Origin: Chitinophagaceae bacterium
GTDB lineage: Bacteria; Bacteroidota; Bacteroidia; Chitinophagales; Chitinophagaceae
Direction of reading: 5' to 3'
DNA length: 10,314 bases
NCBI GenBank assembly: GCA_008080615.1
Contig: VIKJ01000024.1
Location: forward strand, 1 to 10,314
Of this stretch, positions 1 through 6,772 are shown piece by piece. The notes beneath the pieces were generated by a model. It was not told the DNA's origin, made no database searches, and saw only the letters and a program-made list of their open reading frames with translations. The translations under genes were made by a program, and so were the position numbers. The number at the start of each line of letters is the position of its first letter. The first letter of the stretch is position 1.

Positions 1-825
1 ATTTTCATTTACCACACTAATGATATCTAAAGAAGCATCCATGATTTTATTTAAATCATTATACGATTTAAATAAACTATTTTTTTCATCAACAGAATTA
101 GTAATATCTTGTAAAGTTCCTATCAATTTGGTAATAACACCTAATTCTACAATTGGTTCTCCAATAGCTTTTACGTGTTTTATATTTCCCTTTGCGGTAC
201 GTATTATTAATATTAAATTAAATCCAATTCCTGTTTCAATGCTTCTTTTTATAGCAAGGCGAATACTATTCTTAGATATAGTTCCAAAGTAAAAATCTGT
301 TGCTATTTTTAAATCAGGAATAAAATCTTCTTCTACTTCATGAATTTCTTTAATAGTTTTTGTCCAAAATAATCCTTGTGTTAACAAATCAAATTCCCAG
401 CTTCCTATTTTGGCTAATCTACAGGTTTCCAATAATAATTCTTCAGACTTATCATGTAAATCAATGCCTGTAATGGTTTTAGCTATTAAGTGTTTATTGG
501 TACCTTTATCGAAAAAAGCAATTGATTGAATGGTAACAGGAAACGCAACCTTGGATTTATTAAAGGCATTTAATTTTCCAATAGCCTTTTTTTGCGTTTT
601 TCTTAAATTGATTAACGCTGTTAGTTTTAAATCTGAATCATCAAATAGATTGAAAAGACTCAACTTTTTAAACTCTTCATTAGTATATCCGAAAAGCAGT
701 TGAGCACTAGAATTTGTATATATAACAGAGCCATCTTCATCTAATATAAGTTGAGAATTGGGCAAAGAATCTGACAAAGCCTCATAGCTATTGCTACTGA
801 GCTCAAAAGAATTACTTACTAACAT
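1..825 (-). CDS. Multi-PAS sensory protein, N-terminal part (partial)
   Basis: The minus strand is open from an ATG at 825 to the window edge, giving 275 residues with no stop. The protein starts without a signal peptide or membrane segment, so it looks cytosolic. A first PAS-like domain covers about residues 20-122 (NSQLILDEDGSVIYTNSSAQ, then LFGYTNEEF). A second covers about 133-243: it opens with CRLAKIGSWEFDL, the usual start of a PAS fold in Bacteroidota sensor kinases, and ends in a PAC-like GTLQDITN. A third begins near 257 (LNKIMDASLDIISVVNEN) and is cut. Such PAS arrays normally feed a C-terminal histidine kinase, but that part lies outside the window, so a diguanylate cyclase or other output cannot be excluded. 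It is transcribed away from gmk across a 73-base gap. The PAS assignment is firm; the kinase role is inference. Confidence 0.8.
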   Translation of the reverse strand, partial: MLVSNSFELSSNSYEALSDSLPNSQLILDEDGSVIYTNSSAQLLFGYTNEEFKKLSLFNLFDDSDLKLTALINLRKTQKKAIGKLNAFNKSKVAFPVTIQSIAFFDKGTNKHLIAKTITGIDLHDKSEELLLETCRLAKIGSWEFDLLTQGLFWTKTIKEIHEVEEDFIPDLKIATDFYFGTISKNSIRLAIKRSIETGIGFNLILIIRTAKGNIKHVKAIGEPIVELGVITKLIGTLQDITNSVDEKNSLFKSYNDLNKIMDASLDIISVVNEN

Positions 826-852
826 AATCAGCCATTTGGGGGCATTGGCTTA

Positions 853-885
853 TTTGCAATTTAATACTTTTTAATTGTTTCTTTG
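853..885 (+). promoter_or_regulatory. Possible Bacteroidota-type promoter of gmk
   Basis: TTTG at 853-856 is followed after 21 bases by TTTCTTTG at 878-885. This resembles the -33 (TTTG) and -7 (TAnnTTTG) boxes with one mismatch in the -7 box. Transcription would start near 891, downstream of the TTG codon at 875, which supports the ATG at 899 as the gmk start. A rival -7 box, TACTTTTT at 865-872, is also present. The match is weak. Confidence 0.3.
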
Positions 886-898
886 CAAAAAACTATAC

Positions 899-1474
899 AT
901 GCTGTTATCGAAAAATAAGCTAATTATTATCACCGCTCCTTCTGGTGCTGGAAAAACTTCTATTACACATTATCTATTAAAGAAATACCCATTATTGTCC
1001 TTCTCTATTTCTGCTGCAACGCGCAAGCCTAGAGCAGGAGAAGAAGATGGTGTTCAATATCATTTTATTTCGGAAGCAGAATTTAAGCTTAAAATAGAAG
1101 CCAATGCTTTTGTGGAGTGGGAAATGGTATATGAGGGAAGTTATTATGGAACACTAAAAACCGAACTTGAGAAGAGCTGGGAAGCAGGGAAAACCCCCGT
1201 TTTGGATATTGATGTAAAAGGTGCAATCCATATTCAACAACAATTTGGTCCTAATTGCCTATCAATTTTTATTGAACCCCCTTCGGTGGATGAATTAAAA
1301 AAGAGACTTGAAAGTAGAGGTTCTGAAACCGCTGAAAGCCTGGCTACCCGCATTAATAAAGCCAATTATGAAATGTCGTTTAGCCATCATTTTAATAAAA
1401 CGATTGTGAACCATCATTTAGACGAAGCTTGCAAAGAAACTGAAGCCGTCATAAAAGAATTCCTCGGTTGGTAA
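899..1474 (+). CDS. gmk: Guanylate kinase
   Basis: This 191-residue protein phosphorylates GMP to GDP with ATP in the cytosol, an essential step of guanine nucleotide synthesis. The P-loop is APSGAGKTS at residues 13-21. The GMP-binding region carries TRKPR (41-45), the EDGVQYHF segment (49-56) and EGSYYGT (79-85). DIDVKG at 103-108 and the lid-region sequence RLESRGSETAESLATRI complete the family signature. Length fits the usual 190-210 residues. I chose ATG 899 rather than the upstream in-frame TTG at 875, because the protein then begins just before the first beta strand and because the likely promoter overlaps the TTG. It is the first gene of a plus-strand run with the SDR and amidohydrolase genes; no terminator separates them. 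Confidence 0.96.
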   Translation: MLLSKNKLIIITAPSGAGKTSITHYLLKKYPLLSFSISAATRKPRAGEEDGVQYHFISEAEFKLKIEANAFVEWEMVYEGSYYGTLKTELEKSWEAGKTPVLDIDVKGAIHIQQQFGPNCLSIFIEPPSVDELKKRLESRGSETAESLATRINKANYEMSFSHHFNKTIVNHHLDEACKETEAVIKEFLGW

Positions 1475-1505
1475 GCGGCATTCCGTACATTTATTCTCTA
1501 ACAAT

Positions 1506-2333
1506 TTGCCTGTGTCATCTTTTCAAAACAGAACTGTTTTTATTACCGGTGCTAGTAGAGGTATTGGAAAAGCCATTGCCCTTCGTTTAGCCAAAGAAGG
1601 CGCTAATATTGTAATTGCTGCAAAAAGCGTTTCCGAAGACCCAAGGTTGGGTGGAACAATTTACACCGCAGCTGAAGAAGTAGAAGCAGCTGGCGGTAAA
1701 TCCCTTGCTGTTCAAGTAGATATTAGGGATGAAACTCAAATAGAAGCTGCTGTAAAGCTTGCAGTAGAAAGGTTTGGAGGTATTGATGTATTAATCAATA
1801 ATGCATCTGCTATTCAGTTAACCCCTACAGAACAAACGGAATCAAAAAGATTCGATTTAATGCAAAGTATTAATGTTCGAGGTACTTTCTTAATGGGGAA
1901 ACATTGCATTCCACACTTAAAAAAAGGGAAGAACCCGCATATCATTACCTTATCACCTCCAATTAATTTAGATCCAAAATGGTTGGGAGGTCATATTGCC
2001 TATACCATTACTAAATACAGTATGAGTATGTTGGCTTTAGGATGGGCTGCCGAATTAAAAAGTGCCGGTGTTGCTTCTAATGCCTTGTGGCCAAGAACAA
2101 CCATTGACACTGCAGCAGTAAGAAATTTATTAGGTGGGGAAGCGCTTGCTAAAATGAGTAGAACTACGGATATACTGGCAGACAGTGTTTACTATATACT
2201 TTCTAAATCTGCTGCTCAATGCAGTGGTAATACTTTTGTAGATGAAGAAGTGTTGGCTGCAGAAGGTATTACCAATTTGGAAAAATATTCTGTAGTACCT
2301 GGGGCCCAATTGTATCGAGACCTTTTTGTATAA
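1506..2333 (+). CDS. Short-chain dehydrogenase/reductase, HSDL2-like
   Basis: A 275-residue classical SDR, expected to be a cytosolic NAD(P)-dependent oxidoreductase. The Rossmann motif TGASRGIG is at residues 14-21, NNAS at 98-101, the likely catalytic Ser at 150 (IITLSPP), and YxxxK as Y166 and K170. The segments AAKSVSEDPRLGGTIYTAA and NALWPRTTIDTAAV are typical of the HSDL2 branch, whose animal members are peroxisomal; the substrate of bacterial members is not established. There is no ATG at a sensible place: the frame begins with TTG at 1506 or GTG at 1512, and either puts the Rossmann fold close to the N terminus. The gap from gmk is 31 bases and the gap to the next gene 29 bases, so cotranscription is likely. 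The family is secure; the reaction is unknown. Confidence 0.9.
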   Translation: MPVSSFQNRTVFITGASRGIGKAIALRLAKEGANIVIAAKSVSEDPRLGGTIYTAAEEVEAAGGKSLAVQVDIRDETQIEAAVKLAVERFGGIDVLINNASAIQLTPTEQTESKRFDLMQSINVRGTFLMGKHCIPHLKKGKNPHIITLSPPINLDPKWLGGHIAYTITKYSMSMLALGWAAELKSAGVASNALWPRTTIDTAAVRNLLGGEALAKMSRTTDILADSVYYILSKSAAQCSGNTFVDEEVLAAEGITNLEKYSVVPGAQLYRDLFV

Positions 2334-2362
2334 AATATTGCTCAACTTATATGCTTATCTAA

Positions 2363-3811
2363 ATGAAAAAATATGTACTTGCTTGCTTGTGCCTTTCAAT
2401 GATGCTTTCGGTGAATGCACAAAAAGTTACCCCATCAACTAGTAGTTTAAAAGAAGATGCCATTCGTTCGATTGATTCAAAATATGATGCATATAAAAAC
2501 ATAGCGCATCAAATTTGGTCCTTTGCCGAAGTAGGGTACAAAGAAGTTAAAAGCACCCAATTGCTTCAAGAAACGCTTCAAAGCAATGGGTTTGCGATAC
2601 AGAAAGGTGTAGCAGAAATGCCAACCGCTTTTATTGCCAGCTATGGATCGGGCAAACCCGTTATTGCCATTCTTGCAGAATATGATGCTTTGCCTGGTTT
2701 ATCGCAAGACGCGAGTGCAGAAAAAACCCCAGTAGTCGGTTTATCTAGTGGACATGGATGTGGACACCACTTATTTGGAACTGCTTCTGTAGCTGCAGGA
2801 ATTCAAATAAAGCAATTAATTGAATCGAAAAAAATTACTGGTACAGTACGTGTATATGGTTGCCCTGCCGAAGAAGGAGGTAGTGGTAAAGTATATATGG
2901 TAAGAGCAGGTTTATTTGATGATGTAGATGTAGCCATTCACTGGCATCCTGATAATAACAACTCTATAACTATGACAAGTGCGCTAGCCAATACTTCGGC
3001 TAAATTTAGATTCACTGGATTATCTGCGCATGCTTCCATGAGCCCCGAAAGAGGTAGATCTGCATTGGATGGGGTAGAAGCCATGGACAATATGGCCAAT
3101 ATGATGCGGGAACATGTACCACAAGAAACCCGCATACATTATGTAATTACACAGGGTGGAAAAGCCCCCAATGTGGTTCCAGATTTTGCAGAGGTTTTTT
3201 ATTATGTAAGGCATCCCAAAAAAGAATTTGTTGCAAGTATTTTTGAACGCTTAGTAAAAACAGCCAATGGTGCAGCAATAGGTACAGAAACAAAAATGGA
3301 ATATGAAATTATTGGTGGTACCCACGATTTATTAATTAATCGAACACTGGCAGAAGCTATGCAGCAAAACTTGCAAAAAGTAGGAGGCGTAAAATATACT
3401 GCTGCTGAAATTGAGTTTGCTAAAAAATTACAAACCTCCTTTACTTTCAAAGCGCCTGCCATTGAAAGTGCAGAAAGTATAATACCATTACAAGCAGTGA
3501 TAGATGCAGGTGGAGGTTCTACTGATGTGGGCGACGTGAGCTATGCAGTGCCTACTGTTGGCCTAACTGCTGCAACATGGGTTGCTGGCACACCCGCGCA
3601 TAGCTGGCAAGCAGTAGCTTGCGGAGGCACAGAGATAGGTACTAAGGGAATGATGGTTGCTGCAAAAACAATGGCGCTTACTGCAATTGATTTGTTTACC
3701 AATCCTACTTTAATTCAAGCATCTAAAAAAGAGTTTATACAATCAAAAGGTGATTATAAATACAAACCCCTGCTTGGAGATAGAAAGCCGGCGTTGAATT
3801 ATAGAGATTAA
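2363..3811 (+). CDS. Secreted M20-family amidohydrolase, AbgB-like
   Basis: A 482-residue metal-dependent amidohydrolase (peptidase M20, carboxypeptidase Ss1 group), close in length and motifs to AbgB, the catalytic subunit of p-aminobenzoyl-glutamate hydrolase. Residues 1-19 form a signal peptide (MKK, hydrophobic stretch, VNA before Q20), so it should act in the periplasm or outside. Metal and active-site motifs visible: AEYDALP at 105-111, HGCGHH at 131-136, the catalytic AEEG at 169-172, HWHP at 193-196 and PAHSW around H413. GGGSTDVGD (383-391) matches the AbgB-type SSTDVGD. The dimerisation lobe spans roughly 210-325. No AbgA-like partner or AbgT transporter lies nearby, so the substrate may be another N-acyl or aminoacyl amide. 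It follows the SDR by 29 bases and ends inside a strong terminator. Confidence 0.9.
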   Translation: MKKYVLACLCLSMMLSVNAQKVTPSTSSLKEDAIRSIDSKYDAYKNIAHQIWSFAEVGYKEVKSTQLLQETLQSNGFAIQKGVAEMPTAFIASYGSGKPVIAILAEYDALPGLSQDASAEKTPVVGLSSGHGCGHHLFGTASVAAGIQIKQLIESKKITGTVRVYGCPAEEGGSGKVYMVRAGLFDDVDVAIHWHPDNNNSITMTSALANTSAKFRFTGLSAHASMSPERGRSALDGVEAMDNMANMMREHVPQETRIHYVITQGGKAPNVVPDFAEVFYYVRHPKKEFVASIFERLVKTANGAAIGTETKMEYEIIGGTHDLLINRTLAEAMQQNLQKVGGVKYTAAEIEFAKKLQTSFTFKAPAIESAESIIPLQAVIDAGGGSTDVGDVSYAVPTVGLTAATWVAGTPAHSWQAVACGGTEIGTKGMMVAAKTMALTAIDLFTNPTLIQASKKEFIQSKGDYKYKPLLGDRKPALNYRD

Positions 3812-3845
3812 AAAAAGAGCGCATGATTCATGCGCTCTTTTTTTT
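3811..3845. terminator. Bidirectional intrinsic terminator between amidohydrolase and lysS
   Basis: GAGCGCATGA (3817-3826) and TCATGCGCTC (3828-3837) form a perfect 10-base-pair stem around one centre base. Six A precede the stem (3811-3816) and eight T follow it (3838-3845), so it works as a terminator in both directions for the two convergent genes. The A tract begins with the last base of the amidohydrolase TAA, and the T tract ends one base before the lysS stop codon at 3846-3848. Confidence 0.93.
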
Positions 3846-5378
3846 CTAAGCTTCATTTTCCCAACGCTCAGGTCTCATCTGCGGAAACAATAATACATCT
3901 TGGATGGAGGATTGGTTGGTCATCATCATACACAAGCGATCAATTCCAATTCCAATGCCCGAAGTAGGCGGCATACCATATTCTAATGCTCTTAAAAAAT
4001 CGTAATCAATAAACATGGCTTCATCATCTCCTCTTTCCATCAACTTCACCTGTTCTTCAAAACGTTCCCGTTGATCTATTGGATCATTTAATTCGGTGTA
4101 AGCATTAGCCAATTCTTTACCATTTACCATCAATTCAAAGCGTTCAACTAAACCAAGTTTGCTTCGGTGCTTTTTGGTAAGCGGACTCATTTCTACAGGA
4201 TAGTCAATGATAAAAGTGGGTTGTATAAAACTAGGCTCACTTGTAGCGCCAAAAATCTCATCTATTAACTTACCCTTTCCTATAGTTGGGGGAACATCTA
4301 TTTTCAATTGGTTACATACCGCCCTCAATCCAGCTTCATCCATTTCACTTACATCTATGCCCGTATTTTCTTTAATGGCATCATGAATACTGATTCTTCT
4401 AAAAGGGGCTTTAAAGCTGATGATTTTATCACCAAGTTGAACATCTGTTGTTCCGTGAAGGGTTAAGGCAATTTTTTCGAATAATTGCTCAGTTACTTCC
4501 ATCATCCAGATATAGTCTTTATAGGCAGTATACCATTCTAGTACAGTAAATTCTGGGTTATGCGTACGGTCCATGCCTTCGTTGCGAAAGTTGCGACTAA
4601 ATTCATATACCCAATCAAAACCACCTACAATCAATCGCTTTAAATACAGTTCGTTGGCGATTCTTAGGTAAAAAGGAACATCTAACGCATTGTGATGGGT
4701 TGTAAAAGGACGGGCAGCTGCACCACCAGGGATAGATTGCAAAACGGGCGTATCTACTTCTAAAGCTCCTTGTGCATTTAGGAACTCCCGTATGGTATTT
4801 ACTATTTGAGTGCGTTTTACAAAAGTGTCTTTAACATCAGGATTGATAATTAAATCGGCATAACGCTGGCGATACCTGAATTCGGGATCGGTTACTGCAT
4901 CAAATGTATTTCCTTCCTCATCTCTCTTAACAACAGGAAGTGGTTTTAATGATTTGGTTAATAAAGTAATGGTTTCTGCATGAACAGATGTTTCTCCTGT
5001 TTTAGTAATAAACGCATACCCAGTACAACCAATTATATCACCTAAATCTAAACCGTGTTTTACTACATTATCAAAAAATGATTTGTCTTCAGTTGGGCAA
5101 ATATCATCTCTCTTTACATAAAGTTGAATGATGCCTTTGCTATCTTGAATCTTAATAAAGAAAACTTTTCCTTTATCATTAATACTCATGATTCTTCCTG
5201 CAACACATAAGTTAGTAAACTGATCTTTGGTTTCTTCGGTGTAATTTTTTTTGATATCTACAGAAAAATAATTCACCGGATAAAGCGCTGCCGGAAATGG
5301 ATCAATACCTGCTGCTTGTAATTTTGCAAGCTTCTCTCTGCGTATTAATTCTTGTTCTGAAAATTGTACTTGACTCAT
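3846..5378 (-). CDS. lysS: Lysyl-tRNA synthetase, class II
   Basis: A 510-residue cytosolic enzyme that charges tRNA-Lys with lysine using ATP. The N-terminal OB-fold anticodon-binding domain covers about residues 55-150 (VAGRIMSINDKGKVFFIKIQD). The class II catalytic core follows: RYRQRYADLI, the motif 1 region (FLNAQGALEVDTPVLQ), GGAAARPF, motif 2 FRNEGMDRTHNPEFT at about 264-278, and motif 3 GIGIGIDRL at about 474-482. Length and motif order are normal, with no insertion or break. I chose ATG 5378 (MSQVQFSEQELIRREKL) because it matches the usual LysS start; an in-frame TTG at 5393 would add five residues but lies inside the TACATTTG promoter-like box. The 5' side carries a structured leader; the 3' side shares a terminator with the amidohydrolase. 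Confidence 0.97.
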   Translation of the reverse strand: MSQVQFSEQELIRREKLAKLQAAGIDPFPAALYPVNYFSVDIKKNYTEETKDQFTNLCVAGRIMSINDKGKVFFIKIQDSKGIIQLYVKRDDICPTEDKSFFDNVVKHGLDLGDIIGCTGYAFITKTGETSVHAETITLLTKSLKPLPVVKRDEEGNTFDAVTDPEFRYRQRYADLIINPDVKDTFVKRTQIVNTIREFLNAQGALEVDTPVLQSIPGGAAARPFTTHHNALDVPFYLRIANELYLKRLIVGGFDWVYEFSRNFRNEGMDRTHNPEFTVLEWYTAYKDYIWMMEVTEQLFEKIALTLHGTTDVQLGDKIISFKAPFRRISIHDAIKENTGIDVSEMDEAGLRAVCNQLKIDVPPTIGKGKLIDEIFGATSEPSFIQPTFIIDYPVEMSPLTKKHRSKLGLVERFELMVNGKELANAYTELNDPIDQRERFEEQVKLMERGDDEAMFIDYDFLRALEYGMPPTSGIGIGIDRLCMMMTNQSSIQDVLLFPQMRPERWENEA

Positions 5379-5390
5379 AATTTCTTCATT

Positions 5391-5398
5391 CAAATGTA
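5391..5398 (-). promoter_or_regulatory. Promoter-like -7 box just upstream of lysS
   Basis: Read on the minus strand the sequence is TACATTTG, a perfect TAnnTTTG box. Transcription would begin about 6-8 bases before the lysS ATG at 5378, giving an almost leaderless mRNA. No TTTG is seen 19-21 bases upstream, because that place is taken by the hairpin at 5407-5430. The box may be a weak proximal promoter or chance. Confidence 0.4.
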
Positions 5399-5430
5399 CT
5401 AAAACAAAAGTCTCGCAGAAGCGAGACTTT
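5399..5430 (-). terminator. Terminator-like hairpin upstream of lysS
   Basis: On the minus strand, AAAGTCTCGC (5430-5421) and GCGAGACTTT (5416-5407) form a perfect 10-base-pair stem with a TTCT loop. It is followed by TTTTGTTTT if the last stem T is counted, a slightly interrupted U tract. On the plus strand only three T follow, so it should act on minus-strand transcription. It lies about 20 bases before lysS, where no minus-strand protein gene ends. That suggests attenuation of lysS or termination of a small RNA. Confidence 0.6.
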
Positions 5431-5472
5431 GTATATGGATGGGTTAGTAAGTACTGGGAAACGAATTTCCCT
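5399..5472 (-). ncRNA. Candidate small RNA or lysS leader
   Basis: A transcript started by the promoter at 5476-5506 would begin near 5472. It would open with the hairpin GGGAAA-TTCG-TTTCCC (5471-5456, a stable UUCG-type loop), continue through a pyrimidine-rich linker of about 25 bases, and end at the terminator-like hairpin (5430-5407) with its U tract. That gives an RNA of about 74 bases with two hairpins and no ORF of note. It may be an independent small RNA or the regulated 5' leader of lysS. It does not resemble a T-box or lysine riboswitch: it is too short, and no conserved elements are seen. The structure is visible; transcription is inference. Confidence 0.4.
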
Positions 5473-5475
5473 ACA

Positions 5476-5506
5476 CAATATTAAAAAGACTTTTAACCAA
5501 TGCAAA
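5476..5506 (-). promoter_or_regulatory. Bacteroidota-type promoter reading toward lysS
   Basis: On the minus strand, TTTG (5506-5503) is followed after exactly 19 bases by TAATATTG (5483-5476), which matches TAnnTTTG at five of the six fixed positions. The expected start of transcription, about 5470-5473, falls right at the base of the first leader hairpin. Spacing and position make this the best promoter candidate for lysS and its leader. Confidence 0.5.
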
Positions 5507-5827
5507 AATTTTTTTAAACAATTTTATTAACATTTTGGCTGTATATGTGAATTCAACCCCCAAAAAAATATGCATTTTGATTGTAATTCTACTTCGTTAA
5601 TTGCAACACAACATCCTTTTTAAAATTTTTAATTCTTTTGAAACACTTATAAACAATGCGTTTGCAAAGAATCAATTTTTATTCTTTGATGAAAAATATT
5701 GCATTTTAATTTTCATTTATCTCCTTAAACAGGCAGAAAAAACCACCCCATTTTAAGGTATCGCTCAGAAAAAAAAATTTTCCTGAAACCCACACTTATT
5801 ACCTTTAATCTAGCTAAAACGCATTAA
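5507..5827. other. AT-rich noncoding region before lpxD-like gene
   Basis: About 320 bases, very rich in A and T tracts, with no ORF of recognisable character on either strand and no tRNA-like or strongly paired structure that I can see. A weak -7-like box, TACCTTTA (5800-5807), sits 20 bases before the lpxD-like start; no good TTTG lies at the proper distance. The region probably holds the upstream control sequences of the lpxD-like gene, but I cannot assign more. Confidence 0.5.
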
Positions 5828-6772
5828 ATGAAGTTTCCCTCCCCTGTTTCGGTTAAATGGATTGCCGAATTGATTAACGCAGAAGTTGTAGGAAATACCA
5901 ATACATCCATACTTGGTATCAATGAAATTCATAAAGTTGAATCGGGTGATTTAGTATTTGTAGACCATCCAAAATATTATGATACCTGTTTGCAAAGTGC
6001 TGCTGATTTTATTATCATCAACACAAGCGAAGTAAGTATTCCTGATGGAAAAACAATTTTAGTAGTTAATGATCCATTTGAAGCGTACTTAAAAATCGTA
6101 AATCATTTTCGTCCATTTACTGCTGCACAAAATTTAGTGAGTGATGATCTTATTATAGGAGATGGCTCTATAATAATGCCTAATGTTTTTGTTGGAAAAA
6201 ATGTACGCATTGGAAAGAATAGTATAATTCATCCTAATGTTACATTGTTAGATTATACTGTAATTGGGAATGATGTAGTGATACAATCTGGTTCGGTAAT
6301 TGGAGGAGATGCTTTTTATTATAACACAAAAAAGAACAGAGAACTTTGGTATAAAAAAATGCAAAGTTGTGGCAATGTAGTGATTGAAGATTCAGTAGAA
6401 ATTGGCACAGGTTGTATGATTGATAGGGGAGTAACTGCCGAAACCAGAATTGGTAAGGGAACCAAAATGGATAATATGGTGCACATTGGTCATGATGTTA
6501 CAGTAGGAAAGAATTGTTTGTTTGCAGCCCAAGTAGGAATTGCCGGTGGAACTATTATAGAAGATGGTGTTACACTTTGGGGTCAGGTTGGGGTTAACAA
6601 AACGCTTACAATTGGTGCCAATGCAGTTGTTTTGGGAAAAAGTGGAGTTGCTTCTTCATTGGCTGGCGGTAAAACCTATTTAGGTTATCCAGCCGAAGAC
6701 GCTTCAATAAAGCGCAGAGAGTTGGTATGGATTAAACGTATACCAGAATTATGGAAAAAAGTAATGTACTAA
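5828..6772 (+). CDS. lpxD: LpxD-family UDP-acylglucosamine N-acyltransferase
   Basis: A 314-residue member of the LpxD family, which transfers a 3-hydroxyacyl chain from acyl carrier protein to the 2-amino group of UDP-3-O-acylglucosamine in lipid A synthesis. The N-terminal uridine-binding domain is at about 1-100 (ADFIIIN, VVNDPFEAYLKIV). A left-handed beta-helix of hexapeptide repeats follows (about 105-275), then the C-terminal helix (GYPAEDASIKRRELVWIKRIPELWKKV). The likely catalytic His is H222 in HIGHDVTVGKNC, equivalent to the His in IAHNV of E. coli LpxD. It is odd in two ways: the usual DGFGY-like motif reads GGDAFYYN (159-166), and no lpxC, fabZ or lpxA is adjacent, unlike the common lipid A cluster. 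It may be a second LpxD paralogue with a changed acyl or sugar preference. Its stop overlaps that of the convergent epimerase-like gene. Confidence 0.85.
   Translation: MKFPSPVSVKWIAELINAEVVGNTNTSILGINEIHKVESGDLVFVDHPKYYDTCLQSAADFIIINTSEVSIPDGKTILVVNDPFEAYLKIVNHFRPFTAAQNLVSDDLIIGDGSIIMPNVFVGKNVRIGKNSIIHPNVTLLDYTVIGNDVVIQSGSVIGGDAFYYNTKKNRELWYKKMQSCGNVVIEDSVEIGTGCMIDRGVTAETRIGKGTKMDNMVHIGHDVTVGKNCLFAAQVGIAGGTIIEDGVTLWGQVGVNKTLTIGANAVVLGKSGVASSLAGGKTYLGYPAEDASIKRRELVWIKRIPELWKKVMY

Noticed and set aside
20..292. Plus-strand 90-codon ORF
   Set aside because: It is antisense to the PAS protein, which shows clear domain sequence on the minus strand; the plus-strand translation looks like no known family.
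875..898. Upstream TTG start that would lengthen gmk by eight residues
   Set aside because: The extra residues are not family-like and the TTG lies inside the probable promoter; ATG 899 fits better.
2363..2392. Lipoprotein signal (VLAC) in the amidohydrolase
   Set aside because: The Cys at residue 8 follows too short a hydrophobic stretch and Leu at -2 is atypical; a type I site after VNA is better.
3571..3585. TGCAACATGGGTTGC, similar to the 8879-8893 palindrome
   Set aside because: It lies inside the amidohydrolase coding sequence, has a 4-base centre and encodes conserved residues, so it is probably chance.
5407..5430. Plus-strand terminator upstream of the lpxD-like gene
   Set aside because: Only three T follow the stem on that strand; the U tract is on the minus strand.
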